Source: Candidatus Saccharimonadota bacterium
GTDB lineage: Bacteria > Patescibacteriota > Saccharimonadia > Saccharimonadales > Saccharimonadaceae
Direction: 5' to 3'
DNA: 64,000 bases
Assembly (NCBI GenBank): GCA_016866755.1
Contig: VGLK01000002.1
Span: 1-64,000, forward strand
Position 1 is the first letter of the stretch. Every line of letters begins with the position of its first letter. This document shows positions 6,382-15,340 of the stretch, piece after piece. The position numbers and the translations under genes were made by a program. The notes under the pieces were generated by a model that was given only the letters and a program-made list of their open reading frames with translations, was not told the DNA's origin and did no database searches.

Positions 6382-8790
6382 TTATTGTGCCACCGCCGTA
6401 AATGTAAGATCTAATGCATATTGTCCTTGCACCTGAGATGGCGGAATAGTTTGCGACACACCTATCCCGTACACATCTCGGTAACAGTTGCTTCCTGCCG
6501 TGTCGTTAACAGAAAGAATCGACAACGCCTGAACTGATTCTGAGAATTTAGCCTCACCCTGATAGCCCAAAAACACGCCCCCAACGCAAGCTTGCGTTTG
6601 CGGCTGATACATAAGATTTGTTAGATCAACTCCCATTTGTCCGGCAAATCCGTCGCCGTCTGAGCCCGAACCACATCCGGCCGGAGAGCCGCTTGAATCA
6701 TTAAAATCGTAGCGGGCTTGCCCGTCGCTACGAGTCCATAAAGCGGTTGGTCCATCAGTTGGCGCAACCGATAACGACCAGTTTCCCTTAGCGCCGGTTT
6801 GGTTTATGCGCAACCGCAATGTATCTTGATTGACTAATAATCCTGAAGTAGTCTGGCAGGCATCGCTTACAAATGTAGGCGAAAGCGTCGCTCCTGGGCT
6901 TGAAACCGTAGTAGACGCCCCATCAACAAACGAGAGTGATAATGCCGTCGGGTCAGCCGTTCGTATTTCTGCTACGGCAGTATAATTGGTTAACGGCGTA
7001 TCTTCATGATGCAGCCGCAAGCAATACGAGGTGCTGGTTGGCGCGTTGTTATCTATAATCGAATAATCCCAAATTGCCATGTTTTCTGCCAATATAGTCG
7101 AAGGATTACTTATTACCCCCTGATTCGCTACGTACACCATGGGTTGCACTGGGCGACCAGTAGGATCTTGCCCAGAATACACACTTATAGGTGCTCCGTG
7201 AGTCGTACCACCATAAAGGCTAAAGCTAATTGGCGTGGTATTAGTCACCTCAGAAAAACCGGTTATTTGTGCCACGCATGTGCTTTGTGTTTTTACTGCA
7301 TACTGCAGTTTTAAATTAGCCGTATTAGTAAAAATATCTATTGGCACGCCATTATTTTGCCCGCTTTGCACACCTATGCGTAGTCGCAGCGGCACGTCAT
7401 CGGTAAGTAGCGCCAAGGGAGTATTAACGACGGCATACGGCGACCCTGGCAAGGCCGAGTTCGTGCTTGGCGCATAAAACCGAAAGGCCGTTTGCTCTAG
7501 GCCCGCGTTCCACCGCGCCTGAACAGGCACAAGTGAAGGAGAAAACTGACCGTTAGTTGCCGATAGACCATACATATCACTTCCCCAGCAATACAAACGA
7601 TTCGAAGCAATACCGCAAGTATTATAGTCGCCACCGTTAACTTGTGTAAAATTTTTTCCATTTGATTCACCAGATTTATCAACCATAGTCGGCACATACG
7701 AAATATTTGTCGTGCCGTTGCCAAGTCGTCCATAATTTGCGGCGTCACCACCGTTATAACCCCAACAAGAAGCACCACCGTCCGAGAGTACTGCGCAGGT
7801 AAACGAGTAGCCAGTCGCGATACCCGTAACTGTTTTTGAGTTTAATGCGCCCGATGTACTTACCGCTACCGGTGTTAAATATTGATTTGTATTGCCAACT
7901 CCCAACTTACCAAGCGACCCATCACCCCAGCAATACGCCCTTCCGGACGCAACCGCACATGTGTGTGCATATCGACTAGCTGAAATATCAGTAACACTTC
8001 TTCCGCCCAAGCCAGTACTTGTAGTAACGGCCGAAGGGCTTGCTACATACGCCGTACTATTATTACCCAACCGACCGTTCGCACCATACCCCCAACAGTA
8101 TGCCTGATTCGACGCACGCACGCACGTATGATAGCCACCAGCTGAAACTTTTTGTATTGTTCTACCCGAAAGCGCACCCGAAGTTGTTACGGTTACCGGC
8201 GTAGTTGAACTAGTGTAGGAACCTCTTCCTAATTGACCACTTTCGCCTAGCCCCCAACATGCTAGCCGGTTACTTTCCGTGATTGCACAAGTGTGGTATG
8301 AACCGGCACTTACCGACACTACCGTTTGACCGGCCAACGCGCCGTACGCGGTAACTGTTTTTACCGGCACACTGCTGTTTACTACGGTACCATCACCAAA
8401 ATTGGAATTCCCGTTGTAGCCCCAGCAATATACTTCACCGCTAGCGACTACGCAGGTGTAATCTAATCCTGCCGAAACCATTGTCACGTATTTACCACTA
8501 AGTTCGCCCGACATAGTAACCTGCGTTGGAACATTGGCATTAGCGTAAGTTCCGTTTCCTAACTGTCCAGCATCATTTTTTCCCCAACAATATGCCCTAC
8601 CGTTGGCTGTCGCACAGGCATGTTCAGCGCCAACCGATACATCAGTTAAATTTTCTGGTGCCCATCCGCCAACTAAGGCCGAAGCCGGCACGCCCGCGCC
8701 TAACACGCCTGCACTTACTGCAATTAACACAAGTGCGAACGTACCCAGCCGCCGAAGTGTGTTTCGCGCTGCCACCGCAAAACGTTTCAT
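6382..8790 (-). CDS. Secreted seven-blade RCC1-repeat protein with WxL-like C-terminal domain
   Basis: The 802-residue protein has a signal peptide (about residues 15-38, ending PASALVGG), then seven RCC1-type blades (about residues 45-420), each with the pattern H/Y-T-C...Y/A-CWG...G.LG. Every blade carries two cysteines, so one disulfide per blade is plausible. A beta-rich middle region follows. The C-terminal 200 residues include NWSLSV (a WxL motif) and end GIGVSQTIPPSQ...YALDLTFTAVAQ, closely like the end of the small WxL-like protein encoded at 9975. The start is 2 nt after the stop of the DUF916 gene. RCC1 propellers usually bind proteins; an adhesin role at the host surface is inference. 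Confidence 0.85.
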   Translation of the reverse strand: MKRFAVAARNTLRRLGTFALVLIAVSAGVLGAGVPASALVGGWAPENLTDVSVGAEHACATANGRAYCWGKNDAGQLGNGTYANANVPTQVTMSGELSGKYVTMVSAGLDYTCVVASGEVYCWGYNGNSNFGDGTVVNSSVPVKTVTAYGALAGQTVVSVSAGSYHTCAITESNRLACWGLGESGQLGRGSYTSSTTPVTVTTSGALSGRTIQKVSAGGYHTCVRASNQAYCWGYGANGRLGNNSTAYVASPSAVTTSTGLGGRSVTDISASRYAHTCAVASGRAYCWGDGSLGKLGVGNTNQYLTPVAVSTSGALNSKTVTGIATGYSFTCAVLSDGGASCWGYNGGDAANYGRLGNGTTNISYVPTMVDKSGESNGKNFTQVNGGDYNTCGIASNRLYCWGSDMYGLSATNGQFSPSLVPVQARWNAGLEQTAFRFYAPSTNSALPGSPYAVVNTPLALLTDDVPLRLRIGVQSGQNNGVPIDIFTNTANLKLQYAVKTQSTCVAQITGFSEVTNTTPISFSLYGGTTHGAPISVYSGQDPTGRPVQPMVYVANQGVISNPSTILAENMAIWDYSIIDNNAPTSTSYCLRLHHEDTPLTNYTAVAEIRTADPTALSLSFVDGASTTVSSPGATLSPTFVSDACQTTSGLLVNQDTLRLRINQTGAKGNWSLSVAPTDGPTALWTRSDGQARYDFNDSSGSPAGCGSGSDGDGFAGQMGVDLTNLMYQPQTQACVGGVFLGYQGEAKFSESVQALSILSVNDTAGSNCYRDVYGIGVSQTIPPSQVQGQYALDLTFTAVAQ

Positions 8791-8792
8791 AA

Positions 8793-9929
8793 CTACTTCT
8801 TCATGATATCCGGCACTTTAAGAGTATCGGCTGGACGAAGCTCGTACGGCGCCTTAATGTTATTAACTCGTGCTAACTTTTGCCATGGCAATTTATGTGT
8901 CGCCGCCACAGAATTAATCGTGTCACCCGCTTTAACGGTGTAATTTTTCCAACTTGTGCGTACAATGCGCTGATGACGTAAGCGATATATACCCGCAATC
9001 ACTACAGCGCTAAGCATAAATCCAATAAGTGCCAATACACCAGCCCCTTTTGCTGTAGGCGCAATGTAAACAACTTCTTTTTTAGAGCTAGCGGTAATAA
9101 GTTCGGCATCATTATCTACACCAAACGAACCAGCCTGTTTGTCATACGAAATACTAGCACTTGCCGAGTACCATCCACCAAATAGTGGACGGTCGCTTGC
9201 TGTAAAAATTTTCTCTAGCGATTGATTAGCTAAAACCGGATACTGACCGCCAACTTGGCTTACCGCACCACCAAATACGGATTGTAGCTGTGCATTTATA
9301 GCAACGTCAGCCGACACGTTGCCTTGGTTTTTTACCGACACCTCGTAAGAAGGTTGGCCGCTACTGTTTGTGCTAACTTCAAATTTTTCTATAGAAACCG
9401 AGCGGTTTAATTCACCCGGAACCGTCGCCACTACGCGAATTGCTTGTCTGGTGCGAATTCGAATATTGCCGTCAGTCTCACCCTCGTCTTGTGGTGACTG
9501 AAAAACTAAACAAGCATTCTGCTCGCCCACATCGCTACCCTCTGGCATTGTCACTCTAAAATCAATCAGTTCACTTGCACCAGCTGCTAGTTCTACAGAT
9601 GTACGCGACAGTTCAATTGTTCGAGACAAACCAGTTTTTTCTTCGTTGTTTTGTTTGCAGGTAAAATCTCCAGTATTCGTCACAATTCCGTCTACCGCCA
9701 AAAGCTCCACCGTTTGATCCTTTTGCGAATTGTTACTTACGCGCACCTGGTCATTCGCCATTTCGCCCGCTTCAAGCGTGTAGATAAAAATTGATTGGGA
9801 ACGAGGATTGTTAGGGTCTGGATTCGCTGGCCTCCCGCCAATACTGCCACTTTGTGCAGCCGCAGAGAGTGGTGAAAGAACCACCAAAGCCACTGCTGCT
9901 ATTATTACTAGGCCTTGTGTTAGTTTCAT
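8793..9929 (-). CDS. DUF916-type WxL-interacting membrane protein with C-terminal LysM
   Basis: The 378-residue protein has a signal peptide (residues 1-25), a DUF916-like beta domain (about 40-190, FIYTLEAGEMANDQVRVSNN), a second beta domain (about 190-280), a transmembrane segment (about 295-316) followed by basic residues, and a LysM domain (about 331-374, YTVKAGDTINSVAATHKLPW). DUF916 proteins are the anchoring partners of WxL proteins in Firmicutes csc clusters. LysM normally binds peptidoglycan, yet by the positive-inside rule it would face the cytoplasm here, which is odd. The start has a good ribosome site (AAGGGAAGAG). Middle gene of the surface operon. Confidence 0.82.
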   Translation of the reverse strand: MKLTQGLVIIAAVALVVLSPLSAAAQSGSIGGRPANPDPNNPRSQSIFIYTLEAGEMANDQVRVSNNSQKDQTVELLAVDGIVTNTGDFTCKQNNEEKTGLSRTIELSRTSVELAAGASELIDFRVTMPEGSDVGEQNACLVFQSPQDEGETDGNIRIRTRQAIRVVATVPGELNRSVSIEKFEVSTNSSGQPSYEVSVKNQGNVSADVAINAQLQSVFGGAVSQVGGQYPVLANQSLEKIFTASDRPLFGGWYSASASISYDKQAGSFGVDNDAELITASSKKEVVYIAPTAKGAGVLALIGFMLSAVVIAGIYRLRHQRIVRTSWKNYTVKAGDTINSVAATHKLPWQKLARVNNIKAPYELRPADTLKVPDIMKK

Positions 9930-9974
9930 AGCTCTTCCCTTGCTTATTCTAAAATTAACTGTTTCGTAACTAGT

Positions 9975-10607
9975 TTACGATGCAGCAACAGTTTGCGTTA
10001 AATCAATCGTATAGGTACCGGCTGGTTGTGCAGCAGGTACAGTCTGACTAAGGCCTACTCCAGTAATATAACCATTCCAAATATCGGCCGATGTCGCATC
10101 GGCGGTCATTAATGTTACCGGTGCAGTACCCGTAAACGCTTGCGAAGCACCACGCGTAACACCGGTCGATCCACCAGTTACAGCGGTAATTGCACCTACA
10201 CTTGGGTTAACGGTTAGCTGGCCAGTTGCCGTAGTGCCATTGTAGGCGTAAGTGTTCGATCCACTTGTCCAAGCGCCAGTGCCAGGTGTCGTAGCGTTTA
10301 GCGTTAAAGTCCAGCCGCCATTAGCACCGCCTGGGTTATCGACTGATATGCGCTGCGACGCTGTGCCGAACGTGCCAGTAACCGTTTGGCCGCTGGTTGA
10401 TACGCTTGCTGCGCCCATACTGAAAGAAGGCGATGCCACTACGGCGTTTGAGCTGTTACGAATGTCCGTACCTAGCACTCCCGCGTTAATTTGCTGCGAC
10501 AACCGAGAACTAGCTGAGCTTGCAGCGTGCACTGCACCGCCTGCTAAGGCGGCAATTAAAGTTGTAAAAACGGCTACGTATAGCCATGTTGTTTCACGAT
10601 TTTTCAT
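9975..10607 (-). CDS. Secreted WxL-like surface protein
   Basis: The start is the ATG at 10607 preceded by TAGGGGAG; a further upstream in-frame start lacks a ribosome site. The 210-residue product has a signal peptide (about residues 8-29), a Thr/Ser/Gly-rich beta ectodomain with GGWTLTL (WxL motif) and a C-terminus YITGVGLSQTVPAA...GTYTIDLTQTVAAS. WxL domains usually carry a second W-x-L near the end; here that Trp is replaced. The same C-terminal pattern recurs in the RCC1 protein downstream. First gene of the four-gene operon, behind a strong promoter. WxL proteins bind peptidoglycan non-covalently in Firmicutes; the same is inferred here. Confidence 0.75.
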   Translation of the reverse strand: MKNRETTWLYVAVFTTLIAALAGGAVHAASSASSRLSQQINAGVLGTDIRNSSNAVVASPSFSMGAASVSTSGQTVTGTFGTASQRISVDNPGGANGGWTLTLNATTPGTGAWTSGSNTYAYNGTTATGQLTVNPSVGAITAVTGGSTGVTRGASQAFTGTAPVTLMTADATSADIWNGYITGVGLSQTVPAAQPAGTYTIDLTQTVAAS

Positions 10608-10654
10608 ATACACTCCCCTATAAAACACTTACATTACGTGCTTATGCTAATCAG

Positions 10655-10683
10655 AATGTAGCAGGCCTATGGCGTGTTGTCAA
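10655..10683 (-). promoter_or_regulatory. Promoter of the WxL/DUF916/RCC1 operon
   Basis: TTGACA (10678-10683) and TACATT (10655-10660) on the minus strand are exactly 17 bp apart, between the VKOR stop and the WxL gene. Confidence 0.82.
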
Positions 10684-10693
10684 CAGCTTTTTT

Positions 10694-11347
10694 CTAAAAA
10701 ACAAATAGTGCCGCACCATATTTGAGTATAATAGCCGCCAGTGCGCCAACAAGAACAATTGCTAGTAGCAAGGTGTCATAGTCTTTTGCAACCCACGCCT
10801 TTAAACGCGTCGACCACACCTGTGGCAAGTACAAATTATCAGCCAAAATATTATAGCGAGTAATCGCAAACCACACTAGCGTCGTAGTAAGTGTTACCAG
10901 CAGACACCACGGACACAAGGCACCTATTACAAACATGCTCTGGTAAAACAGCCACGCCGCAAATAATAGTCCAAGTGTATAGCCAATTTGAGCCGCAAAC
11001 ATAAATTTACGCGGAAAAACCACGCCCATAAGGCCTGCAATTGCAACCGTTATTACTACAGACTCAGCCATAAGTCCCAAAAAACTATATGGAAAGCCGA
11101 GTAACTCAGCACTTGGGTGCGCGGCTACCGTTGCACAGTTTAAAACCACGCTAATACTACATGACAGCTCTGCATCGGGATTTTTTGCAAGTTCAATCGC
11201 CTCAACCGACAACACAAACGAAGCAATCAAGCTTAAAATAGCTCCCACCAGCATGCTGGTAAAAATCCAGCGCGTTTGCTGTTCCGAAACTAACGCCCCA
11301 GACGTTTTTTTGTTTTTAGAAAATAGCTTTACTAAACCTTTAGGCAT
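10694..11347 (-). CDS. Vitamin K epoxide reductase (VKOR)-family disulfide generator
   Basis: The 217-residue membrane protein has five or so hydrophobic segments and the VKOR signature: loop cysteines C63 and C71 (SCSISVVLNC), the helix-proximal FPYSFLGL, and the active-site pair C145-P-W-C148. VKOR homologues pass electrons from periplasmic thiol oxidases to quinones and so drive disulfide formation outside the membrane. The ATG overlaps the thioredoxin-fold gene by 8 nt (GAGGTGAG as ribosome site). It lies just upstream of surface proteins rich in cysteine pairs, its plausible clients. Confidence 0.9.
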   Translation of the reverse strand: MPKGLVKLFSKNKKTSGALVSEQQTRWIFTSMLVGAILSLIASFVLSVEAIELAKNPDAELSCSISVVLNCATVAAHPSAELLGFPYSFLGLMAESVVITVAIAGLMGVVFPRKFMFAAQIGYTLGLLFAAWLFYQSMFVIGALCPWCLLVTLTTTLVWFAITRYNILADNLYLPQVWSTRLKAWVAKDYDTLLLAIVLVGALAAIILKYGAALFVF

Positions 11348-11597
11348 AAAAACTCACCTCGTTAATGGTTGGAAGCGGCCGACCACGCCAAAGTGACACC
11401 AGGCTACCGTTTTCGCCTATCGCTACAATACTTGGATATTCAACAATGTCGTAAACACGACAAAAATCAGCTCCCTCTCGGGTTTCTGGGTCGATTTCTT
11501 CAATCTCTCGGCCAGTTTGTCGAGAAAAATCGCGCAAATAATCAAGCACTTCGCGGGCGTGATCACTTTCTAATTTATAAATAATTTTTACACTCAT
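11340..11597 (-). CDS. Small thioredoxin/glutaredoxin-fold protein lacking CxxC
   Basis: The 85-residue product shows the thioredoxin-fold pattern: beta strand KIIYKL, helix, EIEEIDPET, VYDIVEYPSIVAIGENGSLVSLWRG with the cis-proline region EYPS. The usual CxxC is absent and only one cysteine (about residue 46) remains, so it is unlikely to be a conventional dithiol oxidoreductase. Its overlap with the VKOR gene suggests a related role, perhaps as an adaptor. It follows nrdR by 3 nt and may be cotranscribed. Confidence 0.72.
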   Translation of the reverse strand: MSVKIIYKLESDHAREVLDYLRDFSRQTGREIEEIDPETREGADFCRVYDIVEYPSIVAIGENGSLVSLWRGRPLPTINEVSFYA

Positions 11598-11600
11598 TTT

Positions 11601-12077
11601 TTAGCTCTCACCCTCTTCGCCACGTTTTCGCTGAGCTAAAATCGCCTCAAATTCGTCTAGTGTTTTAAACTTACGGTATACGCTTGCAAATCGCACGTAA
11701 GCCACGTCGTTTTTTCCCGCCAAAGTATCAAGTACTTTATCGCCAATTTGCGAAGAAGTAATTTCGGCTTCGTTCAACCCGTAAAGTGACTCTTCAATAT
11801 CGGCAATCATCTTTTCAACATCGCTTTCGCTGGTAAAAAACTTGCCGACCGATTGATGGATTGCGCGTGTTAATTTATCGCGATCAAACAGTTCGCGGGT
11901 GCCATCTTTTTTTATAACAACAAGATTAGGCTTTTCAATCCGCTCGTACGTTGTAAAGCGCCGTCCGTCCGACGCCTCGCGACGACGACGTATGGCAATA
12001 CCACCGCCAACTTCTCGCGATTCAATCACACGACTGTCACCAATATTTATAAGTGATGAATACGGCTGACGCTGCAC
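11601..12077 (-). CDS. nrdR: NrdR-type regulator with all zinc-ribbon cysteines lost
   Basis: The 158-residue protein matches NrdR, the ATP/dATP-sensing repressor of ribonucleotide reductase genes. IRRRRE...RRFTTYERIEKP and an ATP-cone domain (about residues 48-140, VVIKKDGTRELFDRDKL) are clear. The N-terminal zinc ribbon, normally with four cysteines, reads MQRQPYS and REASDGRRF here, and there is no cysteine in the whole protein. DNA binding must therefore work without zinc or be altered. Start is GTG at 12077, 9 nt after AGGAG. It follows ftsZ in the same direction. Confidence 0.9.
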   Translation of the reverse strand: MQRQPYSSLINIGDSRVIESREVGGGIAIRRRREASDGRRFTTYERIEKPNLVVIKKDGTRELFDRDKLTRAIHQSVGKFFTSESDVEKMIADIEESLYGLNEAEITSSQIGDKVLDTLAGKNDVAYVRFASVYRKFKTLDEFEAILAQRKRGEEGES

Positions 12078-12089
12078 GCTAATAAACTC

Positions 12090-13304
12090 CTATTTGTTTT
12101 TCTTTCGACGTCGCAAGAAAGCAGGCGTATCATCTTCGTCGTCGTGTTCATCAACGCCATTCGCCCAAATATTGTGTTCGTGTTCGCTCGTAAAATCTTC
12201 GACAGAGTCTTTACCAGACAATTCTTCGTCCATTGAGTTAGCCACGGCGTTTACCTCTTTATCTTCACGAGACAAACTTTCACGCTCTGTAAGCGCTGCA
12301 GGCTGCGAAGCGGCACCAAACGAAGTACTAGACACATCATTAAACATGTCGCTGTCAAAACCAGTTGCAATTACCGTAATAATCAGTTCATCTTCAAGCT
12401 CTGGCTTTAGGGTAGCACCAAATATAATGTTAGCCTCTGGGCTTACAGCGCTGGTGATAATTTCAGCCGCCTCTTGAATTTCTGCCATGCTCATGTCGTA
12501 ACCGCCGGTTACGTTAAACAGCACACCCTTAGCACCGTCAATTGACACCTCAATAAGTGGTGATTCAATGGCTTGCTGCGCTGCTTGCACCGCGCGGTCT
12601 TCACCACTGGCTCGTCCAATACCCATAAGCGCCGAACCTGCGTTGCTCATAATTGCCTTTACGTCGGCAAAGTCGAGGTTAATTAATCCGTGCTCAGTAA
12701 TAAGCTCCGAGATACCCTGAACACCTTGTCGTAGCACGTCGTCGGCAATCTTAAAGGTCTCTAACAGTGGCGTACGACGATCAATTGTTTGCAACAAACG
12801 ATCATTCGGAATGGTAATTAATGTATCAACCGCTCGGCCTAAGTGTTGAATTGCCCATTCAGCGTTCAATCGGCGCTTTTCACCTTCAAAGCTAAACGGC
12901 CGCGTAGCCACACCTACAACTAAGATACCTAGCTCGCGCGCTACTTCGGCAACTACGTGTCCCGCGCCCGAACCAGTACCGCCACCGGCACCAATCGTTA
13001 CAAATATCATGTCAGCGCCATCAATGGCGTCTCTAATTTCATCTCGCGACTCTTCGGCCGCCCGTTCACCAACCGTTGGATCAGCTCCGGCGCCCAAACC
13101 GTTTGTTGTGCTATGTCCAAGGTGAATTTTTATGTCCGCCTTAGAGTTATGTAGCGCCTGAGCATCGGTGTTCATAGCAATAAATTGCACACCATTAAGA
13201 CCGGCGTCTTTCATGCGATTAACCGCACTTCCACCGGCGCCACCAATGCCAACTACTTTAATGCTGGCAAATGTTTGAATCTCACTTGGTTTTACTTCAG
13301 GCAT
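12090..13304 (-). CDS. ftsZ: Cell-division tubulin FtsZ
   Basis: This 404-residue GTPase polymerises into the division ring. It shows [15 protein letters not shown] near the N-terminus, the tubulin signature GGGTGSG (107-113), the T7-loop region [15 protein letters not shown] and an acidic linker followed by the C-terminal peptide [14 protein letters not shown], which binds FtsA and other partners. The start has AGAGGGGTGT upstream. ftsA precedes it by 49 nt, the usual division-gene pair. Confidence 0.98.
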   Translation of the reverse strand: MPEVKPSEIQTFASIKVVGIGGAGGSAVNRMKDAGLNGVQFIAMNTDAQALHNSKADIKIHLGHSTTNGLGAGADPTVGERAAEESRDEIRDAIDGADMIFVTIGAGGGTGSGAGHVVAEVARELGILVVGVATRPFSFEGEKRRLNAEWAIQHLGRAVDTLITIPNDRLLQTIDRRTPLLETFKIADDVLRQGVQGISELITEHGLINLDFADVKAIMSNAGSALMGIGRASGEDRAVQAAQQAIESPLIEVSIDGAKGVLFNVTGGYDMSMAEIQEAAEIITSAVSPEANIIFGATLKPELEDELIITVIATGFDSDMFNDVSSTSFGAASQPAALTERESLSREDKEVNAVANSMDEELSGKDSVEDFTSEHEHNIWANGVDEHDDEDDTPAFLRRRKKNK

Positions 13305-13353
13305 ACACCCCTCTACTCTCCCTCTTTCGGATAACTAATCGTATTATACCACT

Positions 13354-14625
13354 TTACTGCTTGAATTTGTCCATTAGACTTTTTACAAAACCGCTAGCTT
13401 TTTTTGCCGCCTGCACGCTTTTGTCTTTAGATTGCGAAAACGTCTCTTTGCTAGCTACTTTACGGCTTTGCTTTTGTGGAGCGTCGGCATCTAGTAACAT
13501 CAGTCCAATTGCTGCCGCGTAAGCCGGCCCATTGGCCTGTTCACTCACGGCCGAAACGTTACGCACCTTACCTACCCTGGCTGCCACGCCAAGCTGCTCT
13601 TTTACAAACTCTACCATTCCAGTAAGTTGCGCCGCTGCCCCAGTTAGCACAATACCATTGGGTAGTTGGCCAGCCTTACCGGCTTGCTTTAGCTCTTTTT
13701 GCACGGCTTCAAATAATTCCTCTAGGCGCGCACCAACAATGTCATCTACGTCACGGCGCGAAAATTGATGCGTCTCTTTATCGACTGTAATTTTAAGGAT
13801 TTCATCTGGCTGCTCATCATCACCCAAAGTTGCATAAGCATATTTTAGCTTAATTTTTTCGGCTACTTCTGGATCAACCTTTAGGCCAATCGCTAAATCG
13901 TTTGTAATATTTACACCGCCCACCGGTAGTACTGAAATATACTGTAAATCACCCTCTTCAAAAATTGCCAGCCCAGTTGTTGTCCCGCCCATTTCTAACA
14001 CCGCTACGCCGTTTTCAATCTGTTGCTCGCTAAGTACCGCCTTAGCCGCCGTAAGTACCGAAGGTTGAATTTGCGTTGGGCGCACCTTTGCAATATCAAG
14101 TGTCTTTTCGAGGTTATTAAGATGTGGCAGCAAAGCAGACACCACGTAGGCATTAAGCTCAAGCCGAGTGCCGGTCATGCCAACCGGGTCTTTAATGTTA
14201 TCCTGGCCATCAAGCCGAAAACTATGCGGCACTACCTCTAAAATTTCACGATTCGCAGGCAATTTTCCAGTAGTTGCTACCTCCTCTAGACGGCGCACGT
14301 CGGCTTCATCAACCTCGTGATCAATCGCCCCTACCGCAATCATACCTTCAGCCACTACGCCACTAATATGCGCGCCATTAATACTTACGCTGGCGTCATC
14401 AATCTGATAACCGCTAATTTTCTCGGCGTCGCCCAGTGCCGTGTCAATCGCTTGCGCTGGCCCATTAAGATGCGAAACAATCCCTTTTCGCATACCTTTA
14501 TTCGGCGCTTCACCTGCACCCACAATTGTGGCAGAGCCGCTTACGGTATCAATATGACCAACTACGCACCGAACAGTAGTTGTACCAATATCTATACCGA
14601 CGGCGTATCGAGAATTTTCTTGCAT
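13354..14625 (-). CDS. ftsA: Cell-division actin homologue FtsA
   Basis: This 423-residue actin-fold ATPase tethers FtsZ to the membrane. It has the phosphate-1 motif VGIDIGTTTVRC (9-20), the SHS2/1C region, VLEMGGTTTGLAIFEEG and a C-terminal amphipathic helix (SGFVKSLMDKFKQ). The ATG lies only 6 nt downstream of a TATAAT box (14632-14637), and there is no ribosome site, so the mRNA is probably leaderless. It is divergent from murI. Confidence 0.97.
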   Translation of the reverse strand: MQENSRYAVGIDIGTTTVRCVVGHIDTVSGSATIVGAGEAPNKGMRKGIVSHLNGPAQAIDTALGDAEKISGYQIDDASVSINGAHISGVVAEGMIAVGAIDHEVDEADVRRLEEVATTGKLPANREILEVVPHSFRLDGQDNIKDPVGMTGTRLELNAYVVSALLPHLNNLEKTLDIAKVRPTQIQPSVLTAAKAVLSEQQIENGVAVLEMGGTTTGLAIFEEGDLQYISVLPVGGVNITNDLAIGLKVDPEVAEKIKLKYAYATLGDDEQPDEILKITVDKETHQFSRRDVDDIVGARLEELFEAVQKELKQAGKAGQLPNGIVLTGAAAQLTGMVEFVKEQLGVAARVGKVRNVSAVSEQANGPAYAAAIGLMLLDADAPQKQSRKVASKETFSQSKDKSVQAAKKASGFVKSLMDKFKQ

Positions 14626-14631
14626 AAAACC

Positions 14632-14686
14632 ATTATATCGCTTATGTCGTGAAAATTGAATAGCAAGAGCCCTGCACTGTTATACT
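14632..14686. promoter_or_regulatory. Divergent overlapping promoters of ftsA and murI
   Basis: Leftward: TTCAAT (14655-14660), 17 bp, TATAAT (14632-14637). Rightward: TTGAAT (14656-14661), 19 bp, TATACT (14681-14686). The two -35 elements overlap, so only one polymerase may bind at a time. Both -10 boxes lie 6 nt from the ATG they serve. Confidence 0.65.
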
Positions 14687-14692
14687 TAAAAT

Positions 14693-15340
14693 ATGAAACT
14701 TGGCGTATTTGATAGCGGTATTGGTGGCGAGGCAGTCGCTCAAGATCTTGCTCTGTTTTTTCCCGATGCTAGACTTATAGTCGCCAATGACTCTGCCAAT
14801 GTTCCCTACGGCAGCAAAACACCAAGTCAGGTTATTTCACTAACTGAACGCGCCATTCAACCGCTCATAAAGTCGGGTTGTGATGTTATTGTAATTGCCT
14901 GCAACACCGCAACTGCGCTCGCCATTTCTCATCTGCGTAGTCGTTACCCGCTGCAAAAGTTTGTCGGCATAGAGCCTATGGTAAAAACCGCCGCGCTCGC
15001 CACTAAAACTGGGGTGATTGCCGTATGCGCCACGCCGGCTACACTTGCAAGTAATCGTTACGAACAGCTTAAAAGCCTTTACGCCTCACACCTTTTAGTA
15101 GTAGAACCCGATTGCAGCAACTGGGCCAATTTAATTGAGCATAATGCCATGAATTCACAAAAAATAGCTCATATTTTAGACGAGGTTTTAGATGAATCGG
15201 CCGATGTAATTGTACTCGGTTGCACGCACTATCACTGGATTCGGGAATTAATTCAGGCGTACGTTGGTGATAGCATTAAAGTGATTGAACCGACCGAGGC
15301 GCTCGCGCGGCAAATCCGCAGTCTAGTCACTAATCGTTAA
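14693..15340 (+). CDS. murI: Glutamate racemase
   Basis: This 215-residue enzyme makes D-glutamate for peptidoglycan. It has FDSGIGG (catalytic Asp7/Ser8), C70 in IACNTAT and C177-T-H179 in LGCTHY, the two-base cysteine pair. At 215 residues it is somewhat shorter than typical (about 260). The ATG follows a TATACT box by 6 nt, with no ribosome site, so it is probably leaderless. Its 3' end overlaps the convergent map gene by 18 nt. Confidence 0.95.
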   Translation: MKLGVFDSGIGGEAVAQDLALFFPDARLIVANDSANVPYGSKTPSQVISLTERAIQPLIKSGCDVIVIACNTATALAISHLRSRYPLQKFVGIEPMVKTAALATKTGVIAVCATPATLASNRYEQLKSLYASHLLVVEPDCSNWANLIEHNAMNSQKIAHILDEVLDESADVIVLGCTHYHWIRELIQAYVGDSIKVIEPTEALARQIRSLVTNR

